Positions 12,019-25,000 of a stretch of DNA of 64,000 nt are shown one piece after another. Under the pieces are notes generated by a model, which was not told the origin of the DNA, ran no database searches, and saw only the letters and a list, made by a program, of their open reading frames with translations. Position 1 is the stretch's first letter. Every line of letters begins with the position of its first letter. The position numbers were made by a program, and so were the translations under genes. Source of the DNA: Escallonia rubra (taxonomy: Eukaryota > Streptophyta > Magnoliopsida > Escalloniales > Escalloniaceae); the NCBI GenBank assembly GCA_033065855.1, contig JAVXUO010002995.1, positions 1 through 64,000 on the forward strand. The letters run 5' to 3'.

Positions 12019-12361
12019 CTTCCTCCGTCCCTCATAGATCGATCGTTTTTTTGTTATGTGTTCCCTATTCTACCCTTTAGAGAGAAGAGAGAAAGAAAAT
12101 GGATGATACGAGAGAAAATGAGTTAGTGAAACGTTAAATGTGGAGAGAAAAATAGAATAAAAAAGTATAAGAAAGTAGACCAGGAGAGAGGAAATAAGTT
12201 GGTGAGGAGTTAAATGTGGAGGGATAAATATGATTAAAAAAAATATGAAAAGAGTAAATATATAAAAATACCTACAAAATCTTTTTTAATTTAAAAAGTG
12301 AGCAATTTCTGTAGGACTGTCCGAAAAAGAAATATGAACAATTTATTTGAAACGGTAGGAG
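12019..12361. mobile_element. Stowaway-like MITE upstream of helicase copy 1
   Basis: The left end is CTTCCTCCGTCCCTC and the right end is the inverted GAAACGGTAGGAG. Both are flanked by TA, as in Stowaway (Tc1/mariner) MITEs with CTCCCTCCGT termini. It is about 343 bp and non-coding. The right half recurs upstream of copy 2 (about 32,868-33,062), so the insertion predates the duplication of the helicase gene. Confidence 0.75.
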
Positions 12362-12924
12362 TATCATTTAACTTGTACAATACGTATTAACGTGAGTTAT
12401 GGATACTTATATAGGGCTGTGCCTTAACTAGGAAGATAGGCTTTGCCTTGGTTCGAAGGTAAGAGCACACTACATTGTTGTTTTCTCTTGCTCCTGTTCT
12501 TAGATTCTCTCTCTTTTAAGTGCCCACTCCCCTTCCTTTTTTCTTTTTCTAAAGTGGAAAAAACAAACGGCTGTCCCAGGTTTTCACCCCCCACCCCCTT
12601 TCCCACTGTTCAGGTGCTCTTTGTTTATTTTTGGGAATGACTTCTCGTCAACTGAAGTCAACTGGAGTTCTGCTTTACTAGCTAACAAGTATTAGTTCAT
12701 GCACTTTTTTTCGTTCTTCAATCTCTTCACTTACCCTCTATAATCATTCGGTCTCTCTGTGCCTCATATACACCTTTTTTCGCTCTCCAGTCTCTTCACT
12801 TACCCTCTGTAATCACTCGGTCTCTCTGGGTCTCATCATATATACAACTAGGCACTAAGACAGCTTGTTGATGTCATTAATTCTGAGTTAAAAATAACAA
12901 AAGATCGCAACTCATACTGTGAAG
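12362..12924 (+). promoter_or_regulatory. Conserved promoter/leader of helicase copy 1
   Basis: About 510 bp up to 12,876 are shared with 33,063-33,436 ahead of copy 2; copy 1 carries an extra internal block. A candidate TATA box (ttatatag, 12,407-12,414) is replaced by ttatttag in copy 2. The leader contains pyrimidine-rich tracts and repeated cttcacttaccctct segments typical of plant 5' UTRs. The transcription start is not proven. Confidence 0.5.
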
Positions 12925-15900
12925 ATGGAAGAGTTCAAGGGGCGAAGCTTGATCGATGTGATTTTTTCTTGGTCTATTGAAGATGTACTTAACAAAGATC
13001 TCTACAGGGGCAAGGTTTGGGCTACTCTATCTCTTTCTCTCTCTGAGTTTCTTCACTGCGCGATTATTTGCTGTGATGTTCCCTGATGACAATGTTTAGA
13101 TGACTTGTCAAAGTATACTATTGTACATGTACTATCTGCTTTCACAGGAGGTATAGCCTTGTCAATAGGGTGATCATACGATCACCCTAAGTGTTGCTTT
13201 GACAAAAGCAGTATATATATATGCATTGACAATATGTGTACTTGTGAATAGAGTGATTGTATGATCACCCTTCAAAGTATTGTTGTAAACAAATGGTCAC
13301 TCAAGCTCACACTTTGTTGCACTCAAACTCATACACTCACTTATATGAGGAGGACATGGAGAGAACTTAAAGAGAACACATAATATACCTTAAAAAATTT
13401 ATCTCATAGTTCTTCCTCTCCTTTCACTTGCATCATCTTACACATTTTTATAGTACTTCTAAGTAACTCCTAGACATGTAATAAATATACCACTAACCCA
13501 CTATTTAAACAATATAATAGCCACTACTTCCACTAACACATAACAATAATGCATTTGTAACTTATGCACCCACTAAGACATAACTTAATAACCCACTAAC
13601 ATGTCACATTAATCACCACTCTAAAAAACTAAATCAAGTTTATTTTCCAACACTCCCCTTTAAACTTGATTTGTGTCTTCAATTATTCTTCTTGATTGAG
13701 GGGCTTGATAAGTGCCAATATGGTATACATCTCCAATTCCATCAAAAGCAACAATCTTCTTCGCCATTTCTTTTGACGTGTATTGCATGTGACACATCTT
13801 TTTGTTGCACCTCTGGCATTTCTTCGTCACTTGTGTGCATATTGGATCTTGACCATTTTCTCTGGACATTTCAAGTAACTCCTTTAGGTCAAAAAAAATC
13901 TCCATGTTTACCCAACCTGTGTCACTCAACAAATTCTCCACGCCAAGTTGAGGATAATAACTCGTTCGACTTTCAACAAAATCATTGTCCTTCCTAGTCA
14001 TAAAAAACAACTCCCTAGGATGATTTTCAATGAAATAAGTTTTCAAAACATCAACCTTAGCTGCATATTCTTGTGGCACTATCACATCATTCTTAGCCAT
14101 GAGAAAGTAATCATTACTCTCTTCTTCAAAATTTGAGAGGCTGTATAGTGGAAATGACCCAACCACATTTTCTTCTCTTAAAGAAACATCAAAGGTCATA
14201 CCTGAGTTGTTCACGTTTTGACCTCCGTGAACTCTTACATCTTTGTCAATGCTCTCATCTTCCATCTCTTCATATTGAGCATTATCATCACCATCTGTGT
14301 TCTCGCTCTCCTCTATCTTTTCAACTGGCTCTTCTCCATTTGTCAACTTGTCGTTCTCACTGGCTTTAAAAGCCTTGAACTCTTGTTCAGCCTTTGTCTC
14401 CTCTATTTCTTTAGCTTCGGATGTGGGAAACTCGTTTTCATCCTGAACCTTGGGTAAGAAGTCACGTCTACGGTTGGAAGCAATGACCTCGATCATTTGC
14501 CAAACATCACTTGGAGATCTTACATCTCCAATGCACATCCATATCTCTGTATGGACGGCCTTCTGCAATACTCGGAGTGCCTTTTCTTCCTTCTTTTGTC
14601 GAACTCCTTTCGACAAGCTACCATGTGGTTCTTCACTGACCACATCCCACAAATCACATGATTTGAGATACAACGAAAGGACACTCCGCATTCTCACATA
14701 ATTTGAGAACAACAGTTTCTCACAGCAAATATCCATTTCAATTCGGATACTTTTTTCTACAACCGTAGTGACTAAAACATTAACGCCACAACATCCACTA
14801 GGACCGTTGTGGCTCTGATACCACTTTGTTGTAAACAAATGGTCACTCAAGCTCACACTTTGTTGCACTCAAACTCATACACTCACTTATATGAGGAGGA
14901 CATGGAGAGAACTTGAAGAGAACACATAATATACCTTAAAAAATTTATCTCATAGTTCTTCCTCTCCTTTCACTTGCATCATCTTACACATTTTTATAGT
15001 ACTTCTAAGTAACTCCTAGACATGTAATAAATATACCACTAACCCACTATTTAAACAATATAATAGCCACTACTTCCACTAACATATAACAATAATGCAT
15101 TTGTAACTTATGCACCCACTAAGACATAACTTAATAACCCACTAACATGTCACATTAATCACCACTCTAAAAAACTAAATCAAGTTTATTTTCCAACAAG
15201 TATATGTTGCCTTGACAATGCTTTGACAACAGGTATAATCTTGTGAAAATCGCTTTCTAGCTAGTGGTAAACTTGATATTTCGTAAGCTACTAATATACG
15301 GATGTGAAAAGTTAAAGAAGAGGTAAAAAGCCAAAATCTACACTTTCAATTCCACATCCAAGTATCCCACCTTGTTGTTAATTATTAACGATTCCTTAGA
15401 GAAAAACGTGACCTTTTGGCAGAGAAATTGTGAATTGATATAAGAGTGTAACCTCACATATATTGTTTTGGGGGGGGGGGGAAGAGGAGGCACAAGTAGA
15501 GACTTAAGACTAAACTAAGCATGTGACTTGTTTCCGATACTTCTCTCTGGTATAATGGGGCTTATTTGGTTGAAGTTTCACTTCATATGAAATTTGTGGG
15601 GATTAAGGTAGTTTTGTATTGGGAAAGTGTAATTACACACCTTATCATGTTTGTTCACACCTTATTTCGTGTCCAAAAAATATGTGACATGCATTTCTTT
15701 TTTAGGACGAAATCGAATGTCGATAAGCACACAAGTGTGTAGAAATAGAAGATCCCTTTATTATTTTAGCCAAATTATTAGACTATTATAGTCCTTTCTT
15801 GTTTTTTGAGTAGCTTTAAGGTTTACTAGCCCAGAATTCCGTGCCAAGCACGGACAGTTTATTACCAGTAAATTATTTTAATTATTTTGAAATGCATACT

Positions 15901-16304
15901 AAAATATCTTGCACAAATTTATAATTTTATGGTTATTTCATGAAAGATAGTTACTTTAATTTTTGGCTATAACTTTCTTGTTATAAAATAAACTAACCTT
16001 TCCCTTTCTTGTAATTTTATTACTTTAATTTTTGGCTTGAACTCAAATATACTATTTCAAATTCAAAACTTTAGAGTAAGGAAAAAATTTTAATCAAAAT
16101 ATTTAACTCAATTAGAATGTCATTTTTTTTTCCTTCTAAATCTAATATATTATTTTCATTGTCTTGATCTATGAATTGTTATATTCACATTAAAAAGTGA
16201 TTTTAAAGATATAGTCAAAATTAAGTCATAATAAGTTAGTGTATTTAGTTCCAAAATATTGAGAATTAAGGTACCTATCAAAATTCAAATCAATTGTTAG
16301 TATA

Positions 16305-16339
<35 letters not shown>

Positions 16340-16979
16340 TACATACATACATACAATAGCCAATATTAAGCATTAATAAGTTAATATAATGATTAGATTG
16401 AGTTTTAGAATGAGTAGAATCAGTTTTCGAATTACATAGGGTTTACAGAAAACCCTTATTACTCTTGCAAAATTAATTAGATATAAAAATAAGGATCCTA
16501 TCGTAATTTAAATTAATTATTAGATCTTGTTTTTATTCTAAATCTCATAAGTTGTGTGTGTGTGTTTCAGAGTTTTTATATTCATATTAAAGAGTGATTT
16601 TGAAGATACAATAGTCAATATTAAATTCTAGTAAGTTAGTATAATGATTATATTGAGTTTTAGAATGATTAGAATTAGTTTTCAAATTTTATAGGGCTTA
16701 CAAAAAACCCTCATTACTGTTGCAAAATTATTTAGGTATAAAAATAAGGATCCTATCAAAATTTAAATTAGTATTAGATCACGTTTTTATTCTATATCTC
16801 ATAAGTTATTTTTTGGGTCTATGGATTTTAATTTTCATATTAGAAAACACTTTCAAGAACATAATTGTCAAAATAAAATCTTAATAAATTAGTATATCGA
16901 TTAGATAGAGTTTTAGAATGATTATAATTGGTTTTTAATTTTTTCTTCTAAATTAAAAGAATTATTTTCATTATATATA

Positions 16980-17027
<48 letters not shown>

Positions 17028-18973
17028 ATATTCATATTAGAGAGTAATTTTAAAGTTACAATAGTGAATATTAAGTCCTAATAAGTTAGTATAATGATAA
17101 GGTTGAATTTGAGAATGATTAGAATTAATTTTTGAATTTTAAGAACACATTGTAAAAAAGAAGTCCTAATAGATTAGTATATTGATTAGGTAGAATTTTT
17201 AGAATGATTAGAGTTAGTTTTTAAATTAAATAAAACTTACTAATATAGAAGATAATTAATCTTAAAATAAGAATATGATTACGTGTCAAATAAAGAAGCG
17301 GCGATGTATCGCGCAAAAAAGTTATCAATGTCTTTCTCGCTTTACTTATTATATATTACTAGCCCAGAATCCCGTGCCAAGCACGGGTCTGTTTATTAAT
17401 AGTAATTTATTTTAATAGTTTTAAAATGCATAATAAAATATATTGCACAATTTTATTATTTATGGTTATTTCATCAAAGATAATTACTTTAATTTTTGGC
17501 TTGAACACGCTTGTAATAAAATAAATTAACCCTTACGGTGAAATATCAATAAGCAATGTCCTTGTGCATATTTGTTAATTCTGATTTGGTTACTATGTAG
17601 ATGAACAAAAATTAAAAGTTCATTTAGTAAACAAAAAAGAAAAAGTAAATTCTACTGATAAAAATATGAGGAGAACATATATATTGAGAACAATTTGCTA
17701 TTGCACAAGACAATTTTATTAATTTTTAAGCATCTTTTAAAAATAATTTGGACCTTGAATAGATTGTCCATAACGTTAATTACATATTAGTTTAATTTTG
17801 ATAGAGAAAATTTTGGTCCATATATTTTTTTATAGCATAGATTAATTAAGTAAGGATGATGTGCCACTTTCAAAAGCAAATATAATCCACCAACAAAGTA
17901 TATAGAGATTATAATAATCAGTGCATGAGGTAATTATATAAAGTTTAACTAACATGACTACATAGGATAGCTCAAAACCTCGTAGTAAGAAAATTGTTGA
18001 ACACAATTTAACCAAGATTTTACGAAGTATACAATAAGCATGCTTACTAAGTAAAATTTATCTTCAGAGATAATAAGGTTTTCAATCAAAGTTTTAGTCT
18101 ACATTCATCAAAACATAACTAATATCTTTTTAGATTTTATATGCAAATCTATTTAGAAGTATAAAAGTTAATATAAAATCATAAATGGTATCTTGCTAAT
18201 GCAGAATTTAGAATGCTTAAGAGTTTAATTACTCACAATAAAAGTACCATAGAAAAAAATTGGTTCAAAACGTTTTCAATATAAAATCAGTTGAATTTAA
18301 TAAATGCTCTCATAATTTAGGTTTTAAATTTACACGATTTCTTTAATTTATCACATATAGAATCTGCATATTATGGTAAATCTGCATTTAACCATTGTGA
18401 CTAAATAGGATAGCGCAAAACCTTAGAATAAGGAAATTATTGACCAAAACTTTTAACCAACATATTTAGTTATATTCATATTTGAATTTACAGGAAACTT
18501 AAATATGAATTTGAAATAGTACCTAATTTTTCTTATTAAATCTTTTAAGTAATTCTTGTTTTGCAGGTTAATATTTCATGTTAGAGAGCTTTCGATATAT
18601 AATATTCAAATAAAGTCATAATAGGTTACTATATATGATTAGAAAATTTTGAATGTTTCGAATTGATTTTCGAATTGCATAAGGCTAATTATTTAAATGT
18701 TTACTATATTTGTCGATTTAATTAATTGCAAAATTAAGAATCATGTTCAAAATAATGTTTGGAAATCTTTAGCAACATTAATATGTTTAACCTTAGTTTT
18801 TATAACTCTTACTATATTAAAAACACAATGCAAAGAGGTGTCATGAGCTATAATTGTATTTCTCGCATCAGTTATTATATATTATAATTCAAAATCCTGA
18901 ATCTAGCTCGAGCAAGTAAATAAAATATTTTACAAAATTAGGAGATTTTGTTCAACGGATCAGCTCCCATCAG

Positions 18974-19061
<88 letters not shown>

Positions 19062-22000
19062 AATGATAGAACATTTAACTTAATTAGAACGTTATTTTTC
19101 TCCCTTCTAAATCTAATATGTTATTTTCGTCTTTTTCGATATATAAAATTTTATATTCACATTAAAGATTGGTTTTAAGAATACAATAGTCATAATAAGT
19201 TAGTGTATGAATTAGGTTGAGTTCAAAAATGTTTAGAATTAATTTTTAAATTATACAACCCTTATTATTCTTGCAAAATTAATCAAATTTAAATCGAAAG
19301 GCACCTATCAAAATCATTTTTAGATCATTTTTTTCTAAGTCTCGTAAATTGTTTAATCTTAATTGTAACATTAATTTTTTCTTCTAAAATGAAAGTATTA
19401 TTTTCGTTTTTTATATATATGAGTTTTTATATTCATATTAGAGAGTAGTTTAAAGATATAATAGTCAATATTAAGTCCTAATAAGTTAATATAATGATAA
19501 GGCTGAGTTTTAAAATGATTAGAATTAGTTTTTGAATTTCGAGGACACATTTTTTAATTAGTTTTTTTAATTTTAAGGACATATTTGCTCGAAAGAAGCC
19601 TTAATAGATTAGTATATTGATTAGGTAGAATTTTAGAATGATTGATCAAGTTTTTTATTCTAAATCTCATAAGCTATTTTTTGGGTCTATGAATTTTAGT
19701 TTTCATATTAGAAAACACTTTTAAGGATATAATTGTCAAAATGAAGTCTTAATAGATGAGTATATTGATTAGGTAGAGTTTTAGAATGAGTAGAATTAAA
19801 TTTTTAATTAATTTGTTTTTCTAAAAATCGAAAGTATAATTTTTTTTTTGTATATGAGATATTATATCCATATTGGAGAGTAGTTTTAAAGATACAGTAG
19901 TCAATATTAAGTCCTAATAAGTTAGTATAATGATAAGGTTGAGTTTTACAATGATTAGAATTAGTTTTTGAATTTTAAGGACATAATTGTCAAAAAGAAG
20001 TCTTAATAGATTAGTATACTGATTATGTAGAATTTTAGAATGATTGATCACGTTTTTTATTCTAAATCTCATAGGTTATTTTTTGGGTCTATGGATTTTA
20101 ATTTTTATATTAGAAAACACTTTTAAGGACATAATTGTCAAAATTAAGTCTAGATTAGTATATTGATTAGGTAGAGTTTTAGAATGATTAGAATTAGTTT
20201 TAAATTAATTTTTCTTCTATATTGAAAGTATTATTTTCATTTTTTAAATATATGAGTTATTATATTCATATTAGAGAGTAGTTTTAAAGATATAATAGTC
20301 AATATTAAGTCATAATAAGTTATTAATAATAAGCTAGTATAATGACAATGTTGAGTTTTAGAATGATTAGAATCAGTTTTTGAATTTTAAGGACATAATT
20401 GTCAAAAAGAAGTCTTAATAGATTAGTATATTGATTATGTAGAATTTTAGAATGAATAGAAATAGTTTTTAAATTAAATAAGACTTACTAATATAGAAGT
20501 TAATTAATTTGAAAATAATGAGATGATGATGTGTCATATAAAAAAGCGATGATGTGTCGCACAAAGAAGCTATCAATGTCTTTATTGCTTCGCTTATTAT
20601 ATATTATATAGATATAGATTCCCTAGTTATATCAGCGTAATCATCATACATTTGGTGTTTAATTAGATAGGTTAAGTTTACGGTTGTGAGCCATTAGTTG
20701 TGTGTGCCTTCATTATCCTCTTTCTTTTCCGGTTTCTTCCCTTCTCTGTACGGTGCTTTGTTTCCACATGGATATATAACTACAAGATGGGTATATTTAT
20801 AGACCCCAACCTTCTCTAGTTGCATTTTCGGTAGGTGATTAGTGCTGCTTGTTACATCTTTCGAGGAATGTATACCCTCAACGATGGCTTTACTATAACC
20901 CCATAACACACACACACACACACATTCATATAAATACATATCTACACTAATGCACTAATAATATTCAGGTGCTTTGCATATGGAACAGAAAATTGGAGTA
21001 GGGATGTATAAAGAGTACCAAAAGCACATAGCACATATTAAAACGGTAATAAAAGGGTTAATTACACTCAGGGGCGGATCCAGAAATCCTAATCGCGAGG
21101 ACCAAAAAATGATAAAAAAATTGACAGCTAGCATAAAAAACTTTGGAAGCTTCAAGTTCACATAAAACATGCTTTATTTAATCGTATAAGTTTATCATTC
21201 ATAGTGAGTTATTTAACTTTGTAAGGTCAGCCAATAACAAATTACTAATCTTAGAGGGTTAATTTTACGCTACACCCTATACTTAGAGGTCAGTTGCACC
21301 CAGCACCCCGTAATTCTAATTTTGGCACCCAGCACCAAAATCTTTAAAATCTTGGTATTCAGCACTAAATGACGGTCAAACTGGCCTTTGACCATACGTC
21401 TGTTACTTTTTAAGGAGCAAAATGATCTTTTTACCTGTTATGTCCACCTTTCGTCCACGTCAACTCCAAATGGCCCCAATAATTAACATTAGACCCTCCA
21501 CGTCATTTCCTCACCCTTTTTCTCTCCTAAACTATTCATCTTCCCAACCAATATCGAAACACACGGTCACCTCCTCCGACCGAAACCACTGCCTGACGAG
21601 CCATCGCCTCTGACCAAAGCCACTGCCCGGTGTGCCACCATCCCCGCCACCACTCTCCCCATCATCACGACCCACCACAGTCGGTCACCCACGACCAGTC
21701 ATAACTACCCACAATCACCAATCCCGAAACCCACAGCACCCCCTCCGATTGAATCGCGGCCACCAACGCCTATCGTTGATGACCACCGCCTCTGCCACAA
21801 ATCCTTCACCCACGACCACCCACAACCACTAATCCCTCCATCACCCACGGTCACCACCTCAAACCGAATGACGACCACCAATAACTGGCGTTCGACCAAC
21901 AATGACCATTCAATGAGCCATTATCGCCTCCAATCGACACTCCCCCTGCCTACCGCCGTAATCACAACATACCCCGTCACCCGATCTCCCCATCGATCTC

Positions 22001-25000
22001 CGGCGAGCCCAATCAACCACTGCACAACATCATCACCACATAATTAGTGGTCCAAATCAAGGGTGAGAGTGACAGGTCAGACTAGGTGAAGAGGGCGTGG
22101 GGCAACGCTGGACGCCAAAGACTGCGGTGACGCTAGAGGCGGGTTCTTGGTGCACAGTGGTTGGGGGCTCTGAGAGAAACTGAGAAGGGAGAAAGAGAGA
22201 AGATAGAGATAGAGGAAATAGAGAGAAAATGAGGAAGAGAAAAATGACGTTGGGCTTAGGAAGTTGGAGCTGACTAGGATTTCATGGATGAAAATACCAT
22301 TTTGCCTTTAAAATTTTAACAGACGTTTGGTCAAAGGCCATTTTGACCGTCAATTGGTGCTAGATACCAAGTTTTTAAAATTTTTGGTGCTGGGTGCCAA
22401 TTTTAGAACTACAGTGTGCTGGGTGCAACTGACCCCTAAGTATAGGGTGTAGCATAAAATTAACCCAGTCTTAGATGAAAGAAGCTTAACTCTTACATAG
22501 TTACATGTATATATGTACAATTAATGTGACAATTAATTATACAAGGATAATAGTGCATGTATAAATTAACATACTATAAGAATTTAAACTAAAAAAAATA
22601 ACCTTGATCTAATATAAAGATTTAGAATTTGAAAAAATGAAGATGGAGCAAGAAAAAGACAAAGATAAAGATTACGGCGGTCAGTGGCACAAAAAGATAA
22701 AAAAAACATCAATACATTAATTTTACAGTATAGTGACATTTTTGTAAATATTTTAAATATAATTTTCCCACTATTTTATGAACTAAAAAAAATTCTAAAA
22801 TTTAGGGGGTGGCCGTGGCACCCCTGGTCATGCCTAAGCTCCGCCACTGATTACACTACTCTCCCCTGAGGTTATTCTAAAATACGGAGACCTTCCTTGC
22901 GTTTCTGTCGGGGTGAACGAGGTTGACTCATTTGCTTCTTTAATCTGTAAGTACATTTTCTACATTGTTAGTCATTCGCATATACACGTATTATCCATGT
23001 ACATACATCATTTTTGGGTAATGTCATCGTAGACGTTTCCTATTGCAGTTGTATATGGGTATAAGAGCGCTAAGTGGATCTTTAGGAGGGAAGCTTTCAT
23101 GAAATCAGCGTGCCAAACCTGTAAACCAACAATGGAAGTAGTGGAGGACAATACCCTTTCATAAAATGCAAGGGAAGTCTTTAATTTGTAGTTATGACTA
23201 ACCTGGCATATGTTAGTGTAATTAACTGTAAAGAAATTGGTAATTAACTTGTCTGCAATTCATAGAATTGTAGTTCTCAAATCAAATTATATGCGCACAT
23301 TGTGTATTATTTAATAATTGTATGGTTACTTCGTATAGATCATAAAATGTCATTAGAATAGCTCTATATCAACCAACTTTCTTATGATAAAATAGCACCA
23401 AAGTTAGTGAAATCTATGCACACTTATAAGTTTTTTCCTAACCTTCATTTGTTGCTAAAAGACTAAAATTTATCGCTACTGCACAAGGTCGAGAAAGGAG
23501 GATGCAAAAAGTAAGCATATTTGTAGTCTTGAGAATAAGTTACCTATACAACTTGATACATCCTGCAAAATCAATTGCACATAAATTCTTTTCTGCTACA
23601 GATTGAAGCTATCAAATTGCTATTAAGGATGGCACAAATTGCCCCATTGCATTGGGCAATGAAAATGACCAAAGATTACATGTATTATCAGAATTATAGT
23701 CCCGACAATCAGGTTAATAAAATACATGTTATGTATGGTAACATTTTCGGACACATTCTCTAACAACTTAACATGTTAGAGTAGTTAATAACTTACCATG
23801 GTGTTAAAGCTCAGGTTTGAAGAGATCTTGGGATCGTTTTTTCCTACTTACTTATTTGGTCCCTCTTTATTATAGTGAAAATTGTACTCTCTTTATTTGT
23901 ACACTTTTTGGTGGTGCATCTTAATCTATCTCTTCACGTGCAATAGGGGGCTTAAACGTGAAGAGGAGTGTTACAGTGATAGTGGTGCACGGTGCACCCA
24001 TGCATGCAATCGGAGCTCACACGCGAGGGATAGTGTTCCACATGATAACGTTGTTGATTTGATTCTCTAACAGCTTAGATTTTTATAACAGTTAGTAACT
24101 TAATAATACTTGCTCCTGAAACTCAAAGACGCTGTCTTTCTGTCCAATCAGTCATGGCAAGCAATAAAATCCTTTGGGCCTGCCTAGGCACACCAAAACA
24201 AGGTTATGGTCCATATTCTGTCAGCATCAAGTCTATAGTAGTTACTCAGAACACGCAGACTTTTCAATTAAAAATTACCAGAATCTCAAGGACCTCATGA
24301 ACTTGCTAGTTTGTTCTACTAGTGAAAGTGAACAACTAAATCCACCCCAGCAAACTCTTATCATACACCCCTAGTACCACCCCATTCGTTCTGAAAATAC
24401 TTTGTATGCGTATTCTTTAATTTCTATTTAAAATTGCAACCATGGATAATTCGAAAATAATATAAAACTTCATCAACAGGTTCAAAGTATACAGAGTTGG
24501 TAGTGTTCAACTCCGTACATATGAAAAACTCTTAGTTGGAAATACTTGTCCATTATTAGTTGGACCTTGGAGTGCTTCCATCAGAATCATTTGGGCATCA
24601 TAGCTATTGTAGGAAAATGGAGAAGCAACAAGAGATAGATTAGATATAGCGTTCAGGGGAAACCGTTAGCTTATCCAGTTTACTGATGCACTGTGTCGAA
24701 GTTCTAATCTGGATTCACAATCCTTGAAAATTTGGCATGACTGTTTCTTGATGGCGCGTTTGACTTGCTAATTTGGAGTCAAAATCCTTGATAAGTTGAC
24801 ATAACTGTTTCTTCATGCTGCATTTGACTAGCTAATTTATTGTTCTTTTGGCTAGAACCTCTATAGAATCCGGCACTCACATATCTTGAAATGTTTGCAA
24901 ATGAGAATTCTCAGGAGTAGTGTACTCACTTATCATGAACTAATTTCTAAATTTCACAGGTTGCAGAAATCCCCAAGACTTTTTCTTCTACTTCTATTTA

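Larger units (their letters stand above)
13281..15198 (-). mobile_element. Young gag-only LTR element (Copia-type, TR-GAG-like)
   Basis: Minus strand, 1,918 bp, with two 372-bp LTRs and a perfect 5-bp target duplication, agtat (13,276-13,280 and 15,199-15,203). A primer-binding site TGGTATCAGAGCC lies beside the right LTR, and a polypurine tract AAAGGGGAG lies beside the left LTR. The only reading frame (about 400 codons, 13,660-14,868) resembles Copia Gag in its [18 protein letters not shown] part. There is no protease, integrase or reverse transcriptase, so it must have depended on another element. As a gag-only element it looks whole. The LTRs differ at 2 of 372 positions, so it is young, well under a million years at usual plant rates. 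Confidence 0.9.
15826..20618 (-). mobile_element. Helitron H1 (outer), non-autonomous, split by H2
   Basis: Read on the minus strand. The 3' end is a hairpin CCGTGCTTGGCACGG (15,839-15,853) followed by a short spacer and CTAG at 15,826-15,829, with T next in the flank. The 5' end, TCTATA at 20,613-20,618 with A before it, resumes as TAATATATAATAAG at 17,358. H1 therefore comprises 15,826-17,358 plus 20,613-20,618, about 1.54 kb, interrupted by H2. No Rep/helicase gene is present. It is rich in short AT repeats and (CA)n tracts near 16,320 and 17,000. Confidence 0.8.
13015..24959 (+). other. Giant intron 1 of helicase copy 1
   Basis: The donor AAG|GTTTGG follows exon 1, and the acceptor TTTCACAG precedes GTTGCAGAAATCC. 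Both flanking exons are in phase 0. At 11,945 bp it is far longer than the other six introns (roughly 80-250 bp). About 70% of it is identifiable mobile DNA: one LTR element, two Helitrons, one hAT and one MULE. Several other short motifs, including a small hairpin gggtgatc-atac-gatcaccc near 13,169, remain unassigned. Confidence 0.85.

Noticed and set aside
15465-15486. G-run as a possible quadruplex regulator
   Set aside because: It is a single homopolymer of about 13 G without the four spaced G-tracts typical of a quadruplex. It may also be length-variable in sequencing.
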